Shown here piece after piece: positions 6,737 to 12,718 of a stretch of DNA of 12,718 nucleotides. Location: contig NZ_JBBIRC010000040.1 in assembly GCF_037442045.1 (NCBI RefSeq), positions 1 to 12,718 on the forward strand. Direction: 5' to 3'. Under the pieces are notes generated by a model. That model saw nothing but the letters and a program-made list of their open reading frames with translations, did not search any database and had not been told where the DNA came from. The DNA comes from Ferroplasma sp037442045. Its GTDB lineage: Archaea > Thermoplasmatota > Thermoplasmata > Thermoplasmatales > Thermoplasmataceae. Position 1 is the stretch's first letter. Every line of letters starts with the position of its first letter. Both the position numbers and the translations under genes were made by a program.

Positions 6737-7858
6737 ATGTGGTATTTTAGGTCCCCGCAAATAATATTCGGCGAAGATTCCCTATCCTTCCTTGAATCCT
6801 TATCAATTAAAAAAGCTGTGATAGTAACAGATAAGCACATACAAGATGCAGGGCTTGTTGATACAGTCAGAAAAAATATGGCCGGAACAGAATTATATGT
6901 GGTGGATGATATTCCTGAAGAGCCCAGATATAAGGATGTAGCAAAGCATCTTGATGATATAATTAAATTTCAGCCGGAGTATTTCATAGCTATAGGTGGC
7001 GGTTCTGTAATTGACAGCTCAAAGATTTTATTCTTTAAATATGAACGTCCTGACCTTGAATTCTATGATGTTACACCGCTTGTTAAACTGGGCCTCAGGA
7101 AGAAAAGCAGGTTGATTGCAATACCTACAACCAGCGGAACAGGATCAGAATGTACATGGGCTGCAGTAATCTCTGATGAATCAGAAAAAAGGAAGGACGA
7201 ACTTGCTTCTCCGGAAATAATGCCTGATTATGCTATACTTGATCCTTTAATGGTAAAAACACTTCCTAAAACGCAAACAATAAATACTGCAACGGATGCA
7301 ATTACCCATGCAATAGAAGGATATACCAGCAGATGGAACAATCCATATTCCGATGCCATGGCAGAAAAAGCCATTGAACTGATTGTGCCATCTATTATAG
7401 AACTGCAGAAAGATCCAGAAAATATTGTATCAAGAAACAATATGCATATAGGGGCATCCATGGCAGGGCTATCATTTTCCAATTCCCAGATTGGCCTGGC
7501 ACATGCTCTTGGCCATTCACTTGGGGCAATTTTTCATGTTGCGCATGGAAAAGCCGTAGGCATATTCCTCCCAAACGTTATTAGATTCAACTATGATTCT
7601 GTTAGGGAAAAATATGATCGCCTAAATGGTATAATTCCCACTCAGTACAGGGAAAGCACACTGGACGAATCAGTTAAAAAAATTTTAAAAAATATAGGTC
7701 AATCCAGTAAAATTTCCGAAACAGGAATAGATAAAAATTCATTTCAGGAACAGCTTGATAAACTGGTAAACCTTGCTGGTGAATCTACAGGGGTAGTAAC
7801 AAATCCAGCAGATGCAAGTATGGTAGATATAAGAAAATTATTTTTAATGTCATGGTGA
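6737..7858 (+). CDS. Iron-containing (group III) alcohol dehydrogenase
   Basis: This NAD(P)-dependent, metal-dependent dehydrogenase (373 residues) interconverts an alcohol and its aldehyde or ketone. The N-terminal MWYFRSPQIIFGED is typical of the family. The nucleotide-binding loop GGGSVID is at 87-93 and the PTTSGTGSE block at 130-138. The four metal ligands are Asp187, His191, His256 and His270, with the expected D-x3-H and H-x13-H spacing; His260 is also conserved. The archaeal glycerol-1-phosphate dehydrogenase belongs to the same superfamily, but this protein has the plain alcohol-dehydrogenase signatures, so I do not call it EgsA. The substrate is unknown. The start is fixed by the ribosome binding site. 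It lies 123 bases behind the broken SDR gene and converges on the oxidase at 8041. Confidence 0.9.
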   Translation: MWYFRSPQIIFGEDSLSFLESLSIKKAVIVTDKHIQDAGLVDTVRKNMAGTELYVVDDIPEEPRYKDVAKHLDDIIKFQPEYFIAIGGGSVIDSSKILFFKYERPDLEFYDVTPLVKLGLRKKSRLIAIPTTSGTGSECTWAAVISDESEKRKDELASPEIMPDYAILDPLMVKTLPKTQTINTATDAITHAIEGYTSRWNNPYSDAMAEKAIELIVPSIIELQKDPENIVSRNNMHIGASMAGLSFSNSQIGLAHALGHSLGAIFHVAHGKAVGIFLPNVIRFNYDSVREKYDRLNGIIPTQYRESTLDESVKKILKNIGQSSKISETGIDKNSFQEQLDKLVNLAGESTGVVTNPADASMVDIRKLFLMSW

Positions 7859-8040
7859 ATAAATAAAGATAATTTATAAAAACCTACCTTTATAAAATTT
7901 TTACCATAGGTGCTTTAGGTAAATCATTGAAAATATAGTATTTTTAACTTTTTCTATAGATAATAAGATCCTATTTTTTGAGATTATTCAAAAATATGGA
8001 AAGTTAAAATTGTTATATTTATTTAAAAGCAGAATAAATA
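7859..8040. other. Gap between convergent genes
   Basis: This 182-base AT-rich gap separates two convergent genes and shows no ORF. It holds two copies of TTTATAAA (7873-7880 and 7889-7896) and a 10-base inverted repeat, TTTTAACTTT at 7942-7951 against AAAGTTAAAA at 8000-8009. T runs occur on both strands and could end transcription from both sides. The TTTATAAA copies resemble TATA boxes, but no gene follows them. Confidence 0.4.
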
Positions 8041-9279
8041 TTAAAGCACCATATCTTCTATTTTTGTGCTTCTGTATTTACCGGCATATGTATTTGTAAC
8101 TCTTTTTCCGCCATAAAGTGTGGTCGTTTTCTTATGATCATATCTTGCAGCTACTATTCTTCCTATGGAATCGCCTTTCATGATTCCCCCTCCTGTAGAA
8201 CCAGAAACAACTATAATATTAATATCATTGAATATGTATGGCATAAAATCTATAGTGTTATATGAATAATATCCAGCCCAGGATGATGTTATCCTTGAGC
8301 CTTCATAGGCAGGGAAATAATTATCCAGTATTGGCTTTATATTATATGTATAGAAATCCGGTTCTGGCTCAGGATTTTCAGTAAATGAAAAATCCCGGTT
8401 AAGTTCATCGGCAAGGCTGGTCCAGAAGGAATTTGCCTGAGGATAAGGCCTCATATAGACGCCGGTGGGGAATATTGTAAAGGGAAACACACCAGAATCA
8501 TTGAATATATTTTTGTTAATAATTTTCTGTATTCCTGGGGAAGTTATCTGGAATATCTGCCTTTTTTTAGGCCTTAAATGTGAATCTATTCCTACTGGAT
8601 TAAGGAGTGCTGTAGTCCAAACATCAGTGCAAAGCACATAAAAGTCTGATTCTATGATTCCTTTATCCGTTTCTGCGTATTTGATCTCAGATTTTTGCCA
8701 GTTAAATGGCTCTCCCGGGTAATTCAAAGATGTGTCAGGGGCAAGAACAAGTCTCTTCACAAAAGTATTGAATTGAAAATCCACTCCCATTTCAATGAGC
8801 TGGTCATAATACCACTTTGAAAGCAGATCCGGCTCTATTATGCCTGCATTTTCATCTATTACTGCAGATTTAATTGAACCGATTCCCATAACTTCCTGCG
8901 TGTCTTTATCAATATTTACATTGAACATTTCAGAAAGGTCTTCATCAACCAATCTTGAATGGGGATATTTTGAAACAAAATCTTTATCTTTTTCATGGTC
9001 AAACAGGAATAGATAGCCTGTAAATTTCATTCCTATATCTACATTCATGTCGTTTTGCAAATGTTTATAAAAGTTGATAGATGTCTGTGCCATAACCTGG
9101 TTTTCCCTCAATGTGAAAAAATCCCTGAATGCCGCAGCACTTTTTGCGGTATTTCCCTGTGAAAACGTTTTAAATTTATCCGCAACAAGAATTTTTAAAG
9201 AGGCATCCATCTTTTTTAGATGATAAGCAGAACTTAACCCGGTAATTCCGGCACCTATAACAACAACATCATACTTCAT
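8041..9279 (-). CDS. FAD-dependent oxidoreductase, DAO family (amine or amino-acid oxidase-like)
   Basis: This is a 412-residue flavoprotein of the D-amino-acid/sarcosine/glycine oxidase superfamily, which oxidises C-N bonds of amines or amino acids. The FAD loop GAGITGLSSAYHL begins at residue 9, and the acidic residue that binds the ribose is Asp34. The block GNTAKSAAAFRDFF at 42-55 matches the family's S-x-x-S-A-G-x-x-R region. The C-terminal FAD-contact block runs from WAGYYSYNTIDFMPYI (334-349) to SGSTGGGIMKGDSIG (359-373). About 40 polar residues follow the last motif. No membrane segment or covalent-flavin Cys motif is evident. The exact substrate is unknown. It has its own leaderless promoter (TATA at 9300-9309) and is not clearly part of an operon. 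Confidence 0.83.
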   Translation of the reverse strand: MKYDVVVIGAGITGLSSAYHLKKMDASLKILVADKFKTFSQGNTAKSAAAFRDFFTLRENQVMAQTSINFYKHLQNDMNVDIGMKFTGYLFLFDHEKDKDFVSKYPHSRLVDEDLSEMFNVNIDKDTQEVMGIGSIKSAVIDENAGIIEPDLLSKWYYDQLIEMGVDFQFNTFVKRLVLAPDTSLNYPGEPFNWQKSEIKYAETDKGIIESDFYVLCTDVWTTALLNPVGIDSHLRPKKRQIFQITSPGIQKIINKNIFNDSGVFPFTIFPTGVYMRPYPQANSFWTSLADELNRDFSFTENPEPEPDFYTYNIKPILDNYFPAYEGSRITSSWAGYYSYNTIDFMPYIFNDINIIVVSGSTGGGIMKGDSIGRIVAARYDHKKTTTLYGGKRVTNTYAGKYRSTKIEDMVL

Positions 9280-9299
9280 ATCATTGGAAAATTCACAGA

Positions 9300-9309
9300 T
9301 TTATATAAA
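9300..9309 (-). promoter_or_regulatory. TATA box of the FAD-dependent oxidoreductase
   Basis: TTTATATAAA is centred about 26 bases before the ATG at 9277-9279, with no Shine-Dalgarno site between. This is the clearest leaderless promoter in the window. Confidence 0.6.
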
Positions 9310-9388
9310 CATATCTCCGGAGAACATAATAAAACAGCACTAATCTGGAATATTTATTGAATTTATTTTAATAAAAAATACTACTGAT

Positions 9389-10102
9389 TTAGTGATGCAC
9401 ACTTTTATAGAGTTTTGTAAGTTCTCCATTATAAGCAAATCCCATTTTTTTAAATTCATCTTTTAATTCATTTGCAAGGGGAACATAAGCAACTATGTTT
9501 TCAGTAAAAGTTCTGTATTTATAAACTATGGATGAAATTATCCTGGAAATATCATTTTCATGGCCCTTAATATAAACAATGCATCCAACTGCACAGGCCT
9601 TTATGCTGCAAGATAAAATATTGGCGCCGGCTGTTACTGTTCCATTGCAATCTATAACATACGTTCTTTCAGGATCTGGTTTAATTTTAAATGTGCTTTT
9701 ATAATTTTCAATTTCATCAGGATTGATAATGTCTGCATCCCCAACATTTTGTGCGTAATCCCTAATTTTTAATCGCATTACCAGTACTTGCTTATGCTCC
9801 ATCTGCGATTTTGGGTCTGCTATGTCAATATTTTTATTATCCATATAAATGGGATAATTTTCCAGGTTTAACTCCGGATAAATCGCCTTAAAAGCCTTTC
9901 TATTTCCATAAAACCACTGTTCACCGTTTTTTTCGTCAACCGCAAGTATTCCCCTTATTACTCCATTATCATAAATTATTAATGACCCCTGAAAATTAGC
10001 ATGGAGCAATGAAGACATCTGTATATTTTTATATGGGTCTTTAATCAAAAACTCGCCTGCCGAATATATCTCAGTTTCTGATAATGGAACTATATTAATC
10101 AC
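9389..10102 (-). CDS. GNAT-fold protein with a degenerate acetyl-CoA loop
   Basis: This is a 237-residue protein whose C-terminal half (about 145-237) reads like a GNAT acetyltransferase: strands around YVIDCNGTVTAGANI and VGCIVYIKG, a helix, a strand ENIVAYVPLANEL, and the late KKMGFAYNGELTKLYK motif. The Q/R-x-x-G-x-G/A loop that grips acetyl-CoA phosphate is replaced by KGHENDISR, so activity is doubtful. The N-terminal half has the NIQMSSLLHANF and YDNGVIRGILAV pattern of a two-domain GNAT. Four cysteines lie close together at 152, 165, 170 and 174. The start is GTG at 10100-10102, because a TGA blocks the frame just upstream and a TATA-like element lies at leaderless spacing. It is divergent from the MFS gene. 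Its function is unknown. Confidence 0.72.
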   Translation of the reverse strand: MINIVPLSETEIYSAGEFLIKDPYKNIQMSSLLHANFQGSLIIYDNGVIRGILAVDEKNGEQWFYGNRKAFKAIYPELNLENYPIYMDNKNIDIADPKSQMEHKQVLVMRLKIRDYAQNVGDADIINPDEIENYKSTFKIKPDPERTYVIDCNGTVTAGANILSCSIKACAVGCIVYIKGHENDISRIISSIVYKYRTFTENIVAYVPLANELKDEFKKMGFAYNGELTKLYKSVHH

Positions 10103-10117
10103 TGTTGTTCATTGCTT

Positions 10118-10130
10118 ATTATTAAATTAA
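10118..10130 (-). promoter_or_regulatory. Probable TATA element of the degenerate GNAT gene
   Basis: On the minus strand TTAATTTAATAA spans about 20-28 bases before the GTG start. No Shine-Dalgarno site is seen. It lies in the 145-base divergent gap shared with the MFS promoter. Confidence 0.4.
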
Positions 10131-10219
10131 TATTCTGCTAAATTACTTTGACTGGCATATATGGAAGAATAATTATATTTATAAATTATACTTTAGTAAT
10201 AAACAATTTATTAATAATA

Positions 10220-10227
10220 TTTATATA
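10220..10227 (+). promoter_or_regulatory. TATA box of the MFS exporter
   Basis: TTTATATA is centred about 25 bases before the ATG at 10248, with no Shine-Dalgarno site, so the transcript is probably leaderless. Confidence 0.5.
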
Positions 10228-10247
10228 TATAATTACGATTTTGAAAA

Positions 10248-11927
10248 ATGCAGGAAAAATGGATTGCACTGAGCAATACAACAATAGGCCAACTAATGGC
10301 AACAATAAATACAAGCATAATAATTGTCGCACTTCCTGCTATTTTTACCGGAATTCATTTAAATCCACTTGATGCAGCTTCTTTTCCATATCTTTTATGG
10401 CTGATAATGAGTTACATGATTGTTCTCTCTGTTTTGCTGGTAAGCATCGGGAAATTATCGGATATATTTGGTCGTGTCCGTATATTCAACCTTGGTTTTC
10501 TAATATTCACAATAGGTTCAATCCTGCTATACATTGCACCTGGAACCGGCTATACAATTGCAATGGAGCTTATAATATTTAGAATCGTTCAGGCAGTGGG
10601 CGGAGCGTTTATAATGGCCAATACATTTGCAATTATTACTGATAATTTTTCTGCCAAAGAAAGAGGATTTGCCATTTCAATAAACAGTGTTGCTGCTGTT
10701 TCAGGTGTGAGCATAGGCATAGTTCTCGGTGGCATACTTGCAACTATATACTGGAGGGATATATTTCTTGTAAGCATTCCAGTAGGCATATTCGGCACAG
10801 CATGGTCATATTTAAAACTCAAAGACGTGCGGGAAAGAGCTGCAAGGCATATAGATATTGCCGGGAATTTGCTTTTTGCAGTTGGCCTTATAGTTCTCCT
10901 TCTTGGAGTTACATATGGGATAACACCATATAAAAATGATCCAATGGGCTGGACCAATCCTCTTGTAATTTCAGCACTGACTGGGGGAACAACAATGCTT
11001 GCCCTGTTTCCATTTGTAGAAAAAAAAGTTAAGAACCCCATGTTTGATATGCATCTTTTTAAATCCAGAAATTTCAGCATAAGCATATTTACTGCATTTG
11101 TTTCCGCCATGAGCATGATGGGGCTCATGTATATGCTGACACTTATATTTCAGGGCATCTGGCTTCCAATACATGGCTATAATTATTCTGTCACTCCTCT
11201 CTGGGCAGGAATATATATGCTTCCACTACCATTATCCATGGGCATATTCGGTGTTATATCCAGTAAACTTTCCAATCGCTTTGATCCCAGATGGCTTACA
11301 ACTGCCGGCCTTTTTATATCTGCATTTGCCCTTCTTGCACTTGTAACTTTAACATATGATTTTTCTTACCTTTTCCTCTCCATAATTATTACCATATTTG
11401 GCGTAGGCTATGGAATATTCAATGTACCCAATTTAACAGTAGCAATGTCATCTGTCCCTGCTAATGAAAGAGGAGCAACATCCGGAATATTGAATACAAT
11501 GAGGAATGCAGGGTACGCGTCAAGCATAGGCGCATTTTTTTCAATACTAATACTTGGGCTTTCTTTATCATATCCAGATGCAATAACTACAGCACTTACA
11601 GGAGTAAATGCATCGGGATTGGCATCATATTTTTCAAGTATACCTCCAACAGAAATACTATTTTCAACATTTCTGGGATTAAACACTGTAAAAGATGTTA
11701 TCACTACACTTCCCGGAAGTGCCGTATCGAATATATCAACATCAACAATGAACACAATTACAGGGCACATATGGTTCCCGGAAACAATTGCACCAGCTTT
11801 CATGAGATCAATGCACGATGTATTTTACACTGGCTTTGGCATTACTTTTATTTCTGGGATAATTTCATTGTTCAGAAAACCATCCAATGCCGATGATGAT
11901 ATCAATAATTGTAAAAAACAACATTAG
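10248..11927 (+). CDS. MFS drug:H+ antiporter-like exporter, DHA2 (EmrB/QacA) family
   Basis: This is a 559-residue membrane protein with the hydrophobic pattern of a 14-helix DHA2 transporter, which exports toxic or lipophilic compounds using the proton gradient. Helix 1 carries NTSIIIVALP at 21-30, motif A is GKLSDIFGRVRIF at 68-80, Arg112 sits in the motif B position of helix 4, motif C (GVSIGIVLGGIL) is at 153-164, and YWRDIFLVSIPVG is at 168-180. A long Ser/Thr/Gly-rich loop (about 445-525) precedes the last helix, as in QacA-type proteins. The helix-1 motif normally begins with Asp (D-x-T-I-V-N-V-A-L-P) but has Asn here, and the motif C proline is missing. The substrate is unknown. A GNAT gene follows 42 bases downstream but appears to have its own promoter. 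Confidence 0.9.
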   Translation: MQEKWIALSNTTIGQLMATINTSIIIVALPAIFTGIHLNPLDAASFPYLLWLIMSYMIVLSVLLVSIGKLSDIFGRVRIFNLGFLIFTIGSILLYIAPGTGYTIAMELIIFRIVQAVGGAFIMANTFAIITDNFSAKERGFAISINSVAAVSGVSIGIVLGGILATIYWRDIFLVSIPVGIFGTAWSYLKLKDVRERAARHIDIAGNLLFAVGLIVLLLGVTYGITPYKNDPMGWTNPLVISALTGGTTMLALFPFVEKKVKNPMFDMHLFKSRNFSISIFTAFVSAMSMMGLMYMLTLIFQGIWLPIHGYNYSVTPLWAGIYMLPLPLSMGIFGVISSKLSNRFDPRWLTTAGLFISAFALLALVTLTYDFSYLFLSIIITIFGVGYGIFNVPNLTVAMSSVPANERGATSGILNTMRNAGYASSIGAFFSILILGLSLSYPDAITTALTGVNASGLASYFSSIPPTEILFSTFLGLNTVKDVITTLPGSAVSNISTSTMNTITGHIWFPETIAPAFMRSMHDVFYTGFGITFISGIISLFRKPSNADDDINNCKKQH

Positions 11928-11942
11928 TGGATGACAAAAATC

Positions 11943-11950
11943 TTTTAAAT
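11943..11950 (+). promoter_or_regulatory. TATA box of the second GNAT gene
   Basis: TTTTAAAT is centred about 24 bases before the ATG at 11970. TTATATAA at 11955-11962 is too close to the start to serve as the TATA box. Some transcription may also read through from the MFS gene. Confidence 0.4.
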
Positions 11951-11969
11951 TTGAGTTATATAAGCTGCC

Positions 11970-12647
11970 ATGATAAGAAAAGCTACTCAGGTAGACTGGG
12001 ATGCACTTAGTATAATTTCCGCAAGGGCAGGATATGATGATTACATAAATTCAGAATATGGTTCTTCATTTCTTGACACTGGTACAGTATATGTCTCAGA
12101 GAATAGTAACATTGACGGTTTTATAAAAATAGAGCCACTGGAGGACATGGCACTGTGGTTCAGCGGTCTGAGAGTCAGTTCAGAATCGTGGAGAAAGCAT
12201 ATTGGTACAGCTCTTCTGCAATATATTTATAAATACGCAGGGGAAAATAGCTTCAACTCGCTGAGATGTATGGTTGAAACAACCAATATTCCATCAATTA
12301 AACTCATGCAATCCTTTGGCATGTCTGTAAAGGAGAAATTCAACTTCTTTCTTGGTGGCATTGATTTATCAGAATATAAATTTATCAAGTTTAAGCCAGA
12401 AAATTTTGTAAATAAACAGTGGAAATTCGATAAAAAATGTGATGGAATATATATCAATGGAGAAAATAGAGTTTATATTTACCGTGGAAGAATGGATTAT
12501 TATACAATTCTCAATGGTTCTGATTTTAAATATACTAAAGATGGAACAACCTGCATTCCAGAAAGCCTTTCAATCCATTTAAATCTTCAGCCTGATCAGG
12601 GATTTCCGTCTGGTTATATATTTGAAAAAGGTATAAAAAAACATTAA
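11970..12647 (+). CDS. GNAT N-acetyltransferase with extra C-terminal domain
   Basis: This is a 225-residue protein. Residues 1-128 are a standard GNAT domain that moves an acetyl group from acetyl-CoA to an amine: N-terminal MIRKATQVDWDAL, strand WFSGLRVS (63-70), the CoA pyrophosphate loop WRKHIGTALL at 74-83, a strand ending in VETTNIPS, and the helix with Asn106 and KLMQSFGM (111-118). The loop has Arg-x-x-x-Gly where Q/R-x-x-G-x-G/A is usual, but it is far better kept than in the protein at 9389. Residues 130-225 form a second, mostly beta domain that I do not recognise. It follows the exporter by 42 bases, so a shared detoxification role is conceivable but unproven. Confidence 0.83.
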   Translation: MIRKATQVDWDALSIISARAGYDDYINSEYGSSFLDTGTVYVSENSNIDGFIKIEPLEDMALWFSGLRVSSESWRKHIGTALLQYIYKYAGENSFNSLRCMVETTNIPSIKLMQSFGMSVKEKFNFFLGGIDLSEYKFIKFKPENFVNKQWKFDKKCDGIYINGENRVYIYRGRMDYYTILNGSDFKYTKDGTTCIPESLSIHLNLQPDQGFPSGYIFEKGIKKH

Positions 12648-12672
12648 AAATATTATTATAAAATGTTTTTTT
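12635..12672 (+). terminator. Probable terminator after the second GNAT gene
   Basis: An 11-base perfect inverted repeat, AAAAAAACATT at 12635-12645 against AATGTTTTTTT at 12662-12672, surrounds the stop codon and ends in seven Ts. The T run alone would suit archaeal termination; the stem is A:T-rich and weak. Confidence 0.45.
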
Positions 12673-12718
12673 ATGGCATTTCCATGGTTATGTATAGTAT
12701 TTTGTGTAAATATAAACC

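Noticed and set aside
6737..7858. Glycerol-1-phosphate dehydrogenase (EgsA), a member of the same superfamily that would fit a lipid theme.
   Set aside because: The sequence has the plain iron alcohol dehydrogenase blocks (MWYFRSP, PTTSGTGSE, H-x13-H) rather than EgsA features.
10589..11803. Several long minus-strand frames opposite the MFS gene.
   Set aside because: They are shadows of a long membrane-protein gene and have no start signals or motifs of their own.

Overview
The window looks like the chromosome of a low-GC, acidophile-type archaeon, most likely of the Thermoplasmatales (Ferroplasma, Acidiplasma or Picrophilus-like). The reasons are AT-rich DNA, heavy use of AGA/AGG and ATA codons, archaeal TATA boxes about 24-26 bases before start codons that lack a Shine-Dalgarno site (leaderless genes), a VapBC pair and several Thermoplasmatales-like enzyme families. 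The genus is an inference; no rRNA or other marker gene is present.

Left part (1-1900): the 3' part of a short-chain dehydrogenase/reductase (SDR) gene is cut by the window edge. It converges on a minus-strand vapBC toxin-antitoxin pair, and behind that pair lies the C-terminal remnant of an IS4-type transposase.

Centre (2092-5777): a tight three-gene operon with overlapping ends encodes an alkyl-DHAP-synthase-like flavoprotein, a GlpD-type glycerol-3-phosphate dehydrogenase and a diacylglycerol-kinase-like lipid kinase. All three belong to families associated with sn-glycerol-3-phosphate lipid chemistry. That is unexpected in an archaeon, whose lipids are built on sn-glycerol-1-phosphate, and this operon is the main point of interest.

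A second copy of the SDR gene follows at 5879-6613 in the same orientation, broken by a nonsense codon and at least four small deletions. The two SDR copies therefore flank vapBC, the IS remnant and the lipid operon as direct repeats about 5.96 kb apart. Next comes an iron-type alcohol dehydrogenase whose leader holds a perfect 18-base palindrome between its TATA box and its ribosome binding site.

Right part (8041-12647): a minus-strand FAD-dependent amine/amino-acid-oxidase-like protein and a minus-strand degenerate GNAT-fold protein lie opposite a plus-strand 14-TM multidrug-type MFS exporter, which is followed by a second GNAT protein with an extra C-terminal domain. These genes mostly have their own leaderless promoters, so they look like independent units rather than one pathway. 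I found no tRNA, rRNA, CRISPR array or replication origin, and no gene-free stretch longer than about 220 bases.
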